Positions 9,302 through 18,555 of a DNA stretch of 64,000 nt are shown piece after piece (within the stretch, counting starts at the first letter, position 1; each line of letters starts with the position of its first letter). The stretch is from an uncultured Bacteroidales bacterium. GTDB lineage: Bacteria > Bacteroidota > Bacteroidia > Bacteroidales > Bacteroidaceae. Under the pieces are notes generated by a model. It saw only the letters and a program-made list of their open reading frames with translations. It did not search any database and was not told the DNA's origin. A program made the position numbers and the translations under genes. Where the stretch lies: assembly GCA_902799355.1 (NCBI GenBank), contig CADCAG010000004.1, positions 42,772 through 106,771 on the forward strand. The letters run 5' to 3'.

Positions 9302-10818
9302 TGAACAAGCTCACGTTTAGCACATATGCGAAAGAAAACGGAGGAAGAGTATCATTACTCTTTCTCCTGTTTTTGCTTGCTATCTACGAGTTTGTCACGG
9401 CAGGATTTAACACATTTGCCATTATCTGTGTGATGCCAGCACTGGTGGTAATTACATTACTACTTTTTGAATACCGCATGTTGGCTTTCTGGTCACTCAT
9501 TGTTATCAACTACCTCATACAAGCCAAATGGCTAAGTCTACCTGTACCCACTTCTATACCTAACGAGTTGTTACAGCTCGTATTATTGGCTTTTGCTATC
9601 ATAGACACTCACGGTAGCCATTTTGAACGTACGCTCAACCTCATGTATTTGGCTGTACTGACATGGTGCGGTTTCTGCACCCTTGAGGTACTCAATGACA
9701 CCTGTGGTATTGGTATAGATATTGGCGCATGGTATACAGTGGCTCGTATGGTGGGATACCAACTTATATACATTTTCCTTGTATTTACTATATATATATC
9801 AACACCCAAGACTTTGGTACGTTACCTTTACGTTTGGGGGGCACTAGCACTTTTTGCTACTTTTTGGGTTTGGAAACAACAGCATATAGGATTTACTGTT
9901 TCAGAAAACGAATTTTTACAAGGTCGAGGACACTCTACCCACGTATTGCAAGCAGGAACACTCATTCGTTATTTCTCCATCTACAGTGATGCCGCGAATT
10001 TCGGTATAGGTATCGCCTCTACATCCGTAGCCTTTATCATTTTTGGTATTACTGCCAAAGTACGCAAATACAAAATCTTTTTTTTGACTGTTGGATTTGC
10101 TGCAGCTTGGGCAATGTTCCCATCAGGAACACGTACCGCCATCGCTTGTTTTATGGCAGGTATGCTGCTATATGTATTTCTGTCCAAATCTTTTAAGATT
10201 GCCATCCCCTTTTCCATCGCTTTTGCACTGTTTGTGTTTATACTGGCCTTTACTACCATTGGCAATGGAAACCAGCAGATACGACGTATGCGTTCTGCTT
10301 TTGATAAAAACGACGCATCAGCCAATGCACGTACAGTCAATCAACAAGCTATGAAGAAATACATGGCCGAAGCTCCATGGGGTATCGGCATGGGTGTTGG
10401 CTATGGTAATGCTCCTGCCAATAACAAATACACATTCATGGCAAAAGTCCCCCCCGACTCTGAGTTGGTTTTTATCTGGATACATACAGGAGTCATCGGC
10501 CTCACAGTATTCCTTAGTTGCATGGGACTTATGCTTTTCGGGGCTTGCCGTATCGTATTCTTCGTTCTCAAGAGTCCATCCTTACGAGGTATTGGGGCTG
10601 GATGCAGCTGTGCTTTTGCCTCTCAGCTTTTAGGAGGTTATGGAAATCAGGTGCTTCTGCAATTCCCAAACTGTTTGGCATTCTTTGGTGGCTTGACCAT
10701 CGTTTATATTCTTCCATTTATTGAAAATGAATGGATTGTTTACGAAGAAGAGCAACTCGCTATAGAAGCAGAGAAAAAACGTTTAAAGCTTGAGAAAAAG
10801 AAGGCTAAAAGGGTATAA
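9301..10818 (+). CDS. Wzy-like O-antigen polymerase/ligase family membrane protein
   Basis: A 505-residue polytopic inner-membrane protein with about ten to twelve hydrophobic segments. It shows the organisation of Wzy/WaaL proteins: a large periplasmic loop near residues 325-385 (RTVNQQAMKKYMAEAPWGIGMGVGYG, followed by PPDSELVFIWIHTG) matching the O-antigen-ligase domain motif. The end is a Lys/Glu-rich cytoplasmic tail (about 475-505). In this operon it most likely polymerises exopolysaccharide repeat units. It is coupled to the chain-length regulator by a one-base overlap. Confidence 0.82.
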   Translation: MNKLTFSTYAKENGGRVSLLFLLFLLAIYEFVTAGFNTFAIICVMPALVVITLLLFEYRMLAFWSLIVINYLIQAKWLSLPVPTSIPNELLQLVLLAFAIIDTHGSHFERTLNLMYLAVLTWCGFCTLEVLNDTCGIGIDIGAWYTVARMVGYQLIYIFLVFTIYISTPKTLVRYLYVWGALALFATFWVWKQQHIGFTVSENEFLQGRGHSTHVLQAGTLIRYFSIYSDAANFGIGIASTSVAFIIFGITAKVRKYKIFFLTVGFAAAWAMFPSGTRTAIACFMAGMLLYVFLSKSFKIAIPFSIAFALFVFILAFTTIGNGNQQIRRMRSAFDKNDASANARTVNQQAMKKYMAEAPWGIGMGVGYGNAPANNKYTFMAKVPPDSELVFIWIHTGVIGLTVFLSCMGLMLFGACRIVFFVLKSPSLRGIGAGCSCAFASQLLGGYGNQVLLQFPNCLAFFGGLTIVYILPFIENEWIVYEEEQLAIEAEKKRLKLEKKKAKRV

Positions 10819-10836
10819 CTAGAAAGAGGTTGATTT

Positions 10837-11754
10837 ATGGCAGAAGAGAAAATCATATCTATCATCACCATCAATTACAACGGGTTGAAAGACACCTGTG
10901 AATTGATGGATACGTTACCTTTAGACGATGAGTCGATAGAGGTAATCGTGGTAGATAATGCCTCACGGGAAGACGAGGCGAGCGTCATCCAGCAACGCTA
11001 TCCACAGGTCAAGGTCATTCGCAGCAATGAGAATCTGGGCTTTGCAGGTGGTAATAACCTGGGTATCGAGGCTGCCAGTGGTCAGTATCTCTACTTTATC
11101 AATAACGACACCCTGCTGACTTTACAGGAAGAACCTGTCCAAAAAACCAAACATAGCATGCAGGCAGACCTCAGGCACCTTGTCGAGCGCTTGGAGTCCA
11201 ACCCGAAGATTGGCATGGTATGTCCGAAGATACGCTTTACGTGGGGAGACAATCTGATACAGTTTGCGGGCTATACCCCACTCTCTCGCATCACGCTGCG
11301 CAACCACGCCATCGGTTTTAACGAGTCTGACTATGGACAGTACGACACAGCCCATCCGACGCCCTATGGTCATGGTGCTGCCATGATGGTTCGTCGTGAA
11401 GTCATCGACAAGGCTGGTATGATGCCGACCTGCTTCTTCCTCTATTACGAGGAACTCGACTGGTCCATGATGATTCGTCGTGCTGGCTACGACATCTGGT
11501 ATGAGCCCGCTAGCACCATCTATCATAAGGAGAGCCAGACGACAGGACAGGCCAGTCCCTTGCGTACCTATTATATTACGCGTAACCGTCTGCTCTTGGA
11601 TCGACGTAACAGCCCACTCCCTTGGCGCTTCTTGTCCTACCTCTACCTCATCTTCGTAGCAGGTACAAAGGAGATTGCGAAGGACCTGATGCAACGGCGC
11701 TATGACTTGGCCAAAGCTGCTCTGAAAGGAATCTGGCATTTTATTAAACATTGA
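10837..11754 (+). CDS. Glycosyltransferase family 2 (rhamnosyltransferase-like)
   Basis: A 305-residue GT-A enzyme that would add a sugar to the lipid-linked repeat unit on the cytoplasmic face. Marks are the N-terminal SIITINYNGLKDTCELMDTL, VVDNAS, NENLGFAGGNNLGIEAA and YFINNDTLL (the DxD-equivalent of rhamnosyltransferase-type members), then YEELDWSMMIRRAGY with the catalytic acid region. A charged insert of roughly 20 residues follows the NND motif. It sits four bases ahead of the next glycosyltransferase gene. Confidence 0.9.
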   Translation: MAEEKIISIITINYNGLKDTCELMDTLPLDDESIEVIVVDNASREDEASVIQQRYPQVKVIRSNENLGFAGGNNLGIEAASGQYLYFINNDTLLTLQEEPVQKTKHSMQADLRHLVERLESNPKIGMVCPKIRFTWGDNLIQFAGYTPLSRITLRNHAIGFNESDYGQYDTAHPTPYGHGAAMMVRREVIDKAGMMPTCFFLYYEELDWSMMIRRAGYDIWYEPASTIYHKESQTTGQASPLRTYYITRNRLLLDRRNSPLPWRFLSYLYLIFVAGTKEIAKDLMQRRYDLAKAALKGIWHFIKH

Positions 11755-11758
11755 ACGT

Positions 11759-12925
11759 ATGGATTTTTGGACGATTATATATTTTAGCGACTTAGCCTTT
11801 TTCATCTTCGTCTGTATGACGGTGGTGTATATGGGTATCTTTGCGATGGCTTCCATGTTCAGCCAGCACCAGAATACTCCGAAGAGTCGTGTAGAAAACC
11901 GTTTCATCATATTCATCCCTGCTTACAAAAATGGCCCCAGCGCTGAACAGACAGTACGCTCTATCCTTGGACAGTCCTATCCCCAGCGCCTATTCGATGT
12001 GACAGTGATTGCCGACCATATTGACGAGATGAGTAATTTCCGCCTGGCACAGCAGCCCATCACCTTGTTGATACCCACATTCACAAAGAGTTCCCGTGCC
12101 AAGTCATTACAGCTGGCCATCAATAACCTGCCACAATTCAAGCTCTATGATATAGCAGTAATACTCAACCCTGGCAACATTGTAGAACCAGAATTCCTTT
12201 CTCAGCTAAACGATGCCTACGAGGCTGCAGGCACCAAGGCCATCCAGTGTCACATGCTCTCGCAGAATCGCGATACCGTATCAGCACGTCTGAGTGCTAT
12301 CTTCGAGGAAATCAACAACTCTATCTTCCGTCGCGGCCACGTCACATTAGGTCTGTCTGCTGCTGCCTCCAACTCAGCAATGGCCTTCGACTTCAACTGG
12401 TTTAAGGCTAACATCCTGACGACCAACACCTATTGGGATGACAAGGAGCTGGAGGCTCGTCTGTTGCGCCAACATATCTTTGTAGACTACTTCGACGACA
12501 TCATGGTATTCTCTGAGAAGACTCGTAAGGCAGAGGATTTCAATCGCCAGCGTGGTCGGTGGTTACTGTCACATCTGGCTACCATCATCCGCAACATCCG
12601 CTATCTGCCTGGAGCCATCATCCAGCGCCATTACGACCTGATAGACAAGATTCTCCAATGGATGCTGCTGCCTCGTATCCTGATGATGGCCATCATCATC
12701 GCTATGGGCATCTTCATGCCTTTCATCTATTTCTCGTTGGCTCTCAAGTGGTGGGCACTATTTGCTATCGTACTGTTTATCTTTGCGTTAGCAACGCCCA
12801 ACTATCTGGTTGACGACAAGTGGGATAAAACCTTCTTCTCTATACCGATTATCCTTTTGTCCATTGTTTTGGCAAAGACGTCTATCGGAAAGAAATTGAA
12901 AGCGGACTTAAATAAGAAATTGTAA
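11759..12925 (+). CDS. Glycosyltransferase-like protein lacking the DxD motif
   Basis: A 388-residue membrane-bound GT2-type protein, clearly paralogous to the next gene. It keeps the N-terminal membrane segment, FIIFIPAYKNGPSAEQTV, the QRGRW counterpart of QxxRW, and C-terminal membrane segments (about 300-350). At the position where the neighbour has VILDADNVVEQDF it reads VILNPGNIVEPEF, so both nucleotide/metal-binding aspartates are gone. The catalytic-base region is WDDKELE where the neighbour has GEDRELE. It may be a non-catalytic partner of its paralogue or have changed donor binding (inference). No frameshift or stop is seen, so it is under selection as a protein. Confidence 0.82.
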   Translation: MDFWTIIYFSDLAFFIFVCMTVVYMGIFAMASMFSQHQNTPKSRVENRFIIFIPAYKNGPSAEQTVRSILGQSYPQRLFDVTVIADHIDEMSNFRLAQQPITLLIPTFTKSSRAKSLQLAINNLPQFKLYDIAVILNPGNIVEPEFLSQLNDAYEAAGTKAIQCHMLSQNRDTVSARLSAIFEEINNSIFRRGHVTLGLSAAASNSAMAFDFNWFKANILTTNTYWDDKELEARLLRQHIFVDYFDDIMVFSEKTRKAEDFNRQRGRWLLSHLATIIRNIRYLPGAIIQRHYDLIDKILQWMLLPRILMMAIIIAMGIFMPFIYFSLALKWWALFAIVLFIFALATPNYLVDDKWDKTFFSIPIILLSIVLAKTSIGKKLKADLNKKL

Positions 12926-12946
12926 CCCATAACACCTTATTATATT

Positions 12947-14164
12947 ATGAGTATCGTTTGGCTGATTTTACATATTATTGAGATATTCCTCTGGTTGTTG
13001 CTGGCAGCATCTGGTGCCTACATCCTGTTCTTCGCACTGGTATCGATACTGTGGAAGAAAACCGAATCGCCGCTCTCCGCCTATCTGGAGGGACAACTCC
13101 GCTCTATGCGCGAGCCACGACAGTTTACCTTCCTCGTCCTTTATCCGGCCTACAACGAGGACCGTGTCATCGTCAATTCCGTGACCACCTTCTTGGGACA
13201 GTACTATCCGTATAAGGGTTTCCATGTAGCTGTCATCAGCGACCACATGCAGCCTGAAACCAATGAGCAACTGGCTCAGTTGCCCATCACCCTGCTACAG
13301 CCCGTCTTCGAGAAGAGTAGCAAGGCCAAGGCCATGCAGTATGCGCTACAGCAGATTCAGACAGAATACGACTATATCGTCATACTCGATGCCGACAACG
13401 TGGTAGAGCAAGACTTCCTGGCCAAGCTCAACGATGTCTGCAACAAGGGCTACGACGCCATCCAGTGTCACCGCTGCGCCAAGAACTCCAACAATAACAT
13501 CGCCGTGCTCGATGGTGTCAGCGAGGAAATCAACAACACCCTTTTCCGTAAGGCCCATAACCGCATAGGCCTCTCCTCAGCCCTCATCGGCTCAGGCATG
13601 TGCTTCAAGTTCAAGTGGTTCAAGGAGAATGTCTACAAGCTGTCTACCGCTGGTGAGGACCGCGAGCTGGAGGCCCTTCTGCTGCGCCAGAAGATTCATA
13701 TCCACTACGAGCCGGACATCCATGTCTATGACGAGAAGGTGTCGAACAAAGACAACTTCCAGAAGCAGCGTCTGCGCTGGATGACAGCCCAGATACAGAG
13801 TCTGTTCTCGCTGTTGCCCTACGTTCCCAAAGCCATCATGGACGGCAACATCGACTACATCGACAAGACCTTCCAGCAGGCCCTCATCCCACGCTCTATG
13901 TTGATTGTGCTGACGTTCGTACTGGCATGCTTGGTCACACTGCTCTCGCTCGACTGGTGCATCAAGTGGTGGCTGCTGTTCATCTTCATCTGTCTGTCGC
14001 TCTACGTGTCTACGCCCAAACAGTTGCGCAGCCACTCTGTCTTCGGCAAGATCCTGTCCATCCCCATGCTGGTATGGAAGATGATTCTCAACATCCTGAA
14101 GATAGACCGCAAGAACACAGACTTTATCCATACCACCCACGACCACGAGGAGAAGAAATCCTAA
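12947..14164 (+). CDS. Membrane glycosyltransferase family 2
   Basis: A 405-residue processive-type GT2. Membrane segments lie at about 5-30 and 310-350. The catalytic domain has VLYPAYNEDRVIVNSV, the DxD motif in IVILDADNVVEQDF, the acid in AGEDRELEALLLRQ, and QRLRW. These are the complete catalytic residues of a cellulose-synthase-like or acyl-transferring GT2. It follows its degenerate paralogue by 21 bases and ends the exopolysaccharide operon. The substrate is not predictable from sequence. Confidence 0.9.
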   Translation: MSIVWLILHIIEIFLWLLLAASGAYILFFALVSILWKKTESPLSAYLEGQLRSMREPRQFTFLVLYPAYNEDRVIVNSVTTFLGQYYPYKGFHVAVISDHMQPETNEQLAQLPITLLQPVFEKSSKAKAMQYALQQIQTEYDYIVILDADNVVEQDFLAKLNDVCNKGYDAIQCHRCAKNSNNNIAVLDGVSEEINNTLFRKAHNRIGLSSALIGSGMCFKFKWFKENVYKLSTAGEDRELEALLLRQKIHIHYEPDIHVYDEKVSNKDNFQKQRLRWMTAQIQSLFSLLPYVPKAIMDGNIDYIDKTFQQALIPRSMLIVLTFVLACLVTLLSLDWCIKWWLLFIFICLSLYVSTPKQLRSHSVFGKILSIPMLVWKMILNILKIDRKNTDFIHTTHDHEEKKS

Positions 14165-14166
14165 CG

Positions 14167-14209
14167 GTTCACGGTTATTGTTTCACGGTTATTGGTTATT
14201 GTTCAATAA
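14167..14209. repeat. Short direct and inverted repeats between convergent genes
   Basis: TTCACGGTTATTG occurs at 14167-14179 and again at 14181-14193. It is followed by GTTATTG-TT-CAATAAC (14194-14209), a 7-base palindrome overlapping the stop of the - strand gene. The position between two convergent genes fits a weak termination region. Confidence 0.55.
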
Positions 14210-16349
14210 CATAGTACTCCGTACCCGTATGAGGGCGACGGCTCTGGAACTTGTATTCAGGGCGGTTCAGGAAGTTGCCAATCTTCTCGAAGGTGCCAGG
14301 CTCCTCTTTGTATGACGAGCGGAAGGTCTGCTTCAGACGGGCAGAGATGTCCTTTAGCGACAGCCACCGACCCTCTTCGTTTCCCTCTGGACGACGATAG
14401 AGCGACAATAGCATCTCGCCAAGACCATTCAGCCGCTGGTATTGCAGGTTGTGGTGCATCAGCGCCTGTTCCTCCTCCTTTGTCAGCCAGTAGCGCTCGC
14501 CATGAGCGACCTCGTAGAGCAGCTGAGCATAGAGCTGGTCATACTCCACAGGCGTCTGGAAGTCGATATTCCCCTCGGCTACCACGCAGATGAAACGGCG
14601 TGAGCCACTAGGGTCGACAAGTGGTGTTTGGTCGTTGGTGGTGCCAATGAACGACGCATAGCGACGATGACTGCTATAAGCCTTGCCATACGGCGGACGG
14701 TACTTTAGGTCGGCTGTCGACACGAGGTATTTCAGCACAATCTGCTGTCGTTGCGTAATCTTGTCGAACTCATCGAGGTTGATAAGGGCAAACGACGTCA
14801 GTCCGAGGTTCAGGTCCGACTCGTTCTTGAAGTTGATGCGGTCGTTGTAGTACTCACGCTGGTCGCGAGGCAACAGGATGCGACAGAACGATGACTTGCC
14901 ACAGCCCTGGCGACCTATTAAAAGAGGTACGAGGGCATTACCCGTCAGCTGACCCTTACCCTGCCACATGGCCACCATCGAGCGCATCCACAGGTGGAAC
15001 AGATGTGTCCACTCCTGGTAGTTGGTCTTGACGCGCTGGGCAAGAGGCGTCACACGATCTTTGCCGTCCCACTGTGGCAGGTGTTCCAACCAGTCGCAGA
15101 TGGGGTCATAGAGTTCGATGTCGTCACTATTGACAAAGCGGCGGATGTCCTTGTCCCAACAGCGGATGCCCTGCTCCAGCGCACGCATGGTCATCGAGTT
15201 GCGAGCCTCCTCCGTCAGGTCTTGGAACGAGAATCCCAGCCCTTTTCTCTGACGGTATTCCGCCACGCCACGCATCACGTTCTTGCGCAGTTCGTAGTGC
15301 TCACGCAGGAAGATGTCAATCTTCATCGTCAGCAGCGTCTCTGGGGCGACATTCTTCAGTCTCTGCTTGCTGCCTTTCCTGCCCCGATACTTCTTCTCAT
15401 TTGCCTCACGGTAGGCGTTCTCAAAGGTCAGGCGCACCATCAACGGGTCTTGGCGGAAAGGCGTACGGGCAGTCGTCATTCTCAAGGCAATACCCATCGG
15501 GATGCCCGTTTCCTGACATCGGTCGGCTAGTCGGATAGCCAGCAGATGGGTATACTCAGCATCGTCGCTAAAGTTCTGTTCCTCAACAGTTGCCATCTCA
15601 TCGTAGGCCTTCATCAAGTTGAACTCATAAATCTTGTGCAACGTCAGGTAACGATCCAAGCCTGGCGCAGTCTCCTTAGGTTCAATGGTCGTACTGACAG
15701 CCGGTGTCGTTACCACAGTATCGACATAGAACGCCACAGCCAACGGATTATAGAATGCCTCAGGGTCGTAGCTGATATAGCAGGCACGATCCATTCTAGG
15801 TTCCAGTTTCTCAATGGTTACGCCCAACTGCGCATTATAGGCCATACGGGCCTTTTCGTAGAGGTTCAAGTGGAACACTTGCTCCTCTTCTTCCGTCATT
15901 CCTTTTCCATTATCCAGCTTGCTTCCACCTTCAGCAATTTCTCCACTACATACAATCTTAACGCTACGACCACTGGCACCCACAAAGGCCAACAGCGTCT
16001 GTGGCATCAAGGCAGCACCCTGACGAATAGCAGCAGCCTCCTCATAGCTCTGTAGGTTGTTCACCTCCAGCAGCACCAGTTGCGTATAGCCTTTGCTAAC
16101 GCGCTGGTGGTTACGGTTCTCCCACAACTGGGCGAAGTACAGCAATGGCAGTTTCCTGGTATACTCTTCGCCACCCTTGAGTGTACCGTCTTCGTTACGT
16201 TCCTTATCGATGATGGGATAGTAGGTTCGCAACAGGTCAACCTCCTTACGATAGTCTCCCTGTCGCATCATCTCCACCACCTTATCTATATCCAGCGTGC
16301 GCAACGCCTCGCCACCACGCTGATTCTTCATCAATGTAATCTGCTTCAT
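14196..16349 (-). CDS. VirE-N / VapE-like P-loop ATPase (BT4734-type)
   Basis: A 717-residue cytoplasmic protein with two parts. The N-terminal half matches the VirE N-terminal (BT4734/BF3469-like) domain, for example FAQLWENRNHQRVSKGYT and LLAFVGASGRSVKIVC. The C-terminal half is a virulence-associated-E ATPase: Walker A LIGRQGCGKSSF (about 474-482), Walker B FALINLDEFDK (about 526), and FIGTTNDQTPLVDPSGSRRF with sensor residues. VapE proteins are primase/helicase-like and are often carried by mobile elements. In Bacteroidales such genes often sit beside capsule or exopolysaccharide loci, as here. The biological role is not established. Confidence 0.85.
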   Translation of the reverse strand: MKQITLMKNQRGGEALRTLDIDKVVEMMRQGDYRKEVDLLRTYYPIIDKERNEDGTLKGGEEYTRKLPLLYFAQLWENRNHQRVSKGYTQLVLLEVNNLQSYEEAAAIRQGAALMPQTLLAFVGASGRSVKIVCSGEIAEGGSKLDNGKGMTEEEEQVFHLNLYEKARMAYNAQLGVTIEKLEPRMDRACYISYDPEAFYNPLAVAFYVDTVVTTPAVSTTIEPKETAPGLDRYLTLHKIYEFNLMKAYDEMATVEEQNFSDDAEYTHLLAIRLADRCQETGIPMGIALRMTTARTPFRQDPLMVRLTFENAYREANEKKYRGRKGSKQRLKNVAPETLLTMKIDIFLREHYELRKNVMRGVAEYRQRKGLGFSFQDLTEEARNSMTMRALEQGIRCWDKDIRRFVNSDDIELYDPICDWLEHLPQWDGKDRVTPLAQRVKTNYQEWTHLFHLWMRSMVAMWQGKGQLTGNALVPLLIGRQGCGKSSFCRILLPRDQREYYNDRINFKNESDLNLGLTSFALINLDEFDKITQRQQIVLKYLVSTADLKYRPPYGKAYSSHRRYASFIGTTNDQTPLVDPSGSRRFICVVAEGNIDFQTPVEYDQLYAQLLYEVAHGERYWLTKEEEQALMHHNLQYQRLNGLGEMLLSLYRRPEGNEEGRWLSLKDISARLKQTFRSSYKEEPGTFEKIGNFLNRPEYKFQSRRPHTGTEYYVIEQ

Positions 16350-16386
16350 ATTCGATTAAGGTAAAATAATCATTTCATATTCTGTG

Positions 16387-16420
16387 CAAAGATACAACAA
16401 AAAACTGATATTTGTACAAT
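16387..16420 (-). promoter_or_regulatory. Proximal promoter of the VirE/VapE-like gene
   Basis: On the - strand TATCTTTG (16394-16387) matches the -7 box. A weak -33 (ATTG, 16420-16417) lies 22 bases upstream. It sits about 40 bases before the start codon. Confidence 0.5.
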
Positions 16421-16462
16421 ACCACCAGAAAAATTTCTGAGAAAAATTTATAAAAAGTTAGT

Positions 16463-16604
16463 CAAACCTGCACAGCATCTCTGAAATACCGATAAACAAA
16501 GGGCTTAGAGGCGTGCATGTTTAATTTTATACCACAGCCAAACCTGCACAGAATTTCCACTTTTCTGACAAAACCGTTATCAACAGCCATATTTCAGAAA
16601 AGTG
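16463..16604. repeat. Direct and inverted repeats in the leader of the VirE/VapE-like gene
   Basis: CAAACCTGCACAG occurs exactly at 16463-16475 and 16539-16551, 76 bases apart. Just beyond it, CACTTTTCTGA (16558-16568) and TCAGAAAAGTG (16594-16604) form a perfect 11-base inverted repeat with a 25-base loop. Neither lies in a plausible coding frame. They may be protein-binding sites or an RNA structure in the leader. Confidence 0.7.
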
Positions 16605-16797
16605 TTTGCATCGTAGTTTCAGTTTACAAACAAAGTGTTTTTACCGAAAAACAACCGATTTTTGATAACTTATTGACTTTCAGCAATGATTAGAGCCAAT
16701 TTTTGGGAGAGGTTACGAATTAGTTACATACAGGTGTTTGAAATTCTCCGCGATTTGCGTAAACATCAACAACTCTTTATCGACTTCATTTGCGCTA

Positions 16798-16829
16798 CAA
16801 AGGTACTAATTTTAATTGAACTAAACAAA
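16798..16829 (-). promoter_or_regulatory. Consensus promoter 450 bases upstream of the VirE/VapE-like gene
   Basis: On the - strand TTTG (16829-16826), a 20-base spacer and TACCTTTG (16805-16798) exactly fit the Bacteroidota consensus. Transcription would start near 16791 and cross 16350-16790, where I find only trivial reading frames (the longest about 17 codons), before reaching the VirE/VapE-like start. The stretch is therefore a long untranslated leader or a separate non-coding RNA. Confidence 0.6.
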
Positions 16830-16945
16830 CATTTTGCATTTTTTCAAGGATAGATGACAGATTCCATTATTGGGCAGATTCCATTATTGATGTAGAATGA
16901 AAGAAAATAACTGAATTCACTTGAAACATGTATTTCTACGAAAGT

Positions 16946-18046
16946 TTATCTTGAGTTTTCCATTAATTGTATAATAGAGGAATAGTAATCTAAAATTAAT
17001 GGAGTAACAAATTTCGAATACAATTCATAAAATTGGTCAACATCAAGATTTGTGGAAATAGAGCCATCTTCATTTGTTTCCAAGCCAAAAATCATTAAAA
17101 CATCTTTCATTACCAAAACTTCATCCTGAGAAAATTTCTCATTGAAATATAGTTTATTCTTTTGTTTTCCTTGAAGTATTTTTTCTATATTTAATGACTT
17201 TTTTATATAATCTAAAGGCAGTGGGATGGAAGACTCAAATTCTCCATTGGAATATTTAACAATATACCCAATATTCCCATTATTAAAAACCAATAAAGTA
17301 GAATTATTTCCTCTCCACACATATAATAATTCTTCTTCACTAATCGAATAACCATCTAAATAGCTATACAATAGTGATTGTATTATGAACGAATCATCCG
17401 TTGTGTCACAAAACCTTATGTCATCTATAATCGAATCGTTGCTATATGAAAAACGAGTGCCATGTTCTGGAACTTCTTTATCTTTATCCAAGCAATAAGC
17501 TTCTACAATTTCTTCATTTCTTTCTTTCAACACAAGTGCAGGTTCAATTTCCAAACGGCCTTTTATAAGAAGGCTTGGAATCATCTGTGTAGATACTTTT
17601 GGTCGTGCTACCATTTTTTGGATTGTTGGTTTTTCTGGAGTAAGCATAAAAATAGTATTTGAAACCCAATTAATACAATAATTGAGTTTCAACATAGGAT
17701 TTATTGAAGCTTTTAATGAATTACCATAAAAATTTCCAGTACCCTCTATCTTAATTGCCCCTATTTCAATACCATCCTCTAAAGAAACATAGAAACAAGT
17801 TTCACCATTAGGCCTAAAACCGAGACCTGCTGATGTACTAACATTATTGAAAACTGTCTTCTCTATCTTAAGTGATAATTCTTTTCCATCATAAGAAAAA
17901 GAACCTGTCGTTCCTGAAGGGAAATCATAGTTAAGAGAACCTGATACTTTGCTTGGATTCGTAATAATTATATCTCCAGACAGATAAGTCTGAGCATAAA
18001 CATTACTTACAATAACTACAGACAAAAATAAAATAGCCTTTTTCAT
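16946..18046 (-). CDS. Secreted protein of unknown function
   Basis: Not recognised. I take the start at the MKKAILFLSVV methionine (18046) because it begins a standard signal peptide ending near NVYAQ; an upstream ATG at 18067 would put seven residues before the Lys pair. The first part of the mature protein is strand-rich and Gly/Ser-rich (GSLNYDFPSGTTGSFSYDGKELSL), suggesting a beta-sandwich. The second half is mixed and acidic (SISEEELLYVWRGNNS, IGYIVKYSNGEFESS). No lipobox, catalytic motif or membrane anchor is seen, so it is probably periplasmic or exported. It is AT-rich and unlinked to its neighbours, with 215 bases upstream that hold only a bulged GCTCC/GGGAGC hairpin near 18190-18215 and no clear promoter. 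Confidence 0.75.
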   Translation of the reverse strand: MKKAILFLSVVIVSNVYAQTYLSGDIIITNPSKVSGSLNYDFPSGTTGSFSYDGKELSLKIEKTVFNNVSTSAGLGFRPNGETCFYVSLEDGIEIGAIKIEGTGNFYGNSLKASINPMLKLNYCINWVSNTIFMLTPEKPTIQKMVARPKVSTQMIPSLLIKGRLEIEPALVLKERNEEIVEAYCLDKDKEVPEHGTRFSYSNDSIIDDIRFCDTTDDSFIIQSLLYSYLDGYSISEEELLYVWRGNNSTLLVFNNGNIGYIVKYSNGEFESSIPLPLDYIKKSLNIEKILQGKQKNKLYFNEKFSQDEVLVMKDVLMIFGLETNEDGSISTNLDVDQFYELYSKFVTPLILDYYSSIIQLMENSR

Positions 18047-18261
18047 AAAAATAGTAATAGTAAACATTAGGAAATCATAGTTATGACATAAAATTCAAGT
18101 ATTGGTTTTATACACAAACAGATAATAATATATTCATTTGTTCTGGTTCCTTCTCTTATGTTCAAGCAATAACATCATACAGGCGCATAGCTCCATTCCT
18201 TAAAATGGGAGCATCCTGTTGAACCAAATAATAGCCTTGCTTTTTGAAAGAAGGGCGTATT

Positions 18262-18555
18262 TTATTCTACACAATATTTATTATATGCATCTTTATAGAT
18301 ATTCCTCTCTTCTTCTTGAAAAGCGGCTCTTCTTTTATGCAGTTCTGCCAATTGACCATTTATCTGTTGATAAATAATCTTGTGTGCAGGATTGGGCAAT
18401 AATGCCTCATCGTATGCATCCATCTCAAAATCCTCCTCTTCTATAGCAGCATGAGCAAGATTTAGCAAGTCTTCTTTGGTCATCTCTGTTACAACCATCC
18501 AGTTTCCGCCTCTTGAGAAATAGGCTTTCTGTTCTTCAATTTTTAAGTGTTTCAT
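18262..18555 (-). CDS. 97-residue protein, last gene of the PHP-ATPase operon
   Basis: Not recognised. The product is a soluble, Glu/Ala-rich, mainly helical small protein with no signal peptide or membrane segment; AHKIIYQQINGQLAELHKRRAAFQEEE suggests a coiled coil. Its start lies 20 bases inside the end of the PHP-ABC ATPase gene, so the two are translationally coupled and probably work together. In toxin or defence operons a small coupled partner often regulates the preceding enzyme, but nothing in this sequence proves that. Confidence 0.75.
   Translation of the reverse strand: MKHLKIEEQKAYFSRGGNWMVVTEMTKEDLLNLAHAAIEEEDFEMDAYDEALLPNPAHKIIYQQINGQLAELHKRRAAFQEEERNIYKDAYNKYCVE

Noticed and set aside
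11759-12925. Treating the DxD-less glycosyltransferase as a pseudogene
   Set aside because: The frame is intact and other family motifs are kept, so it is reported as a likely functional non-catalytic protein.
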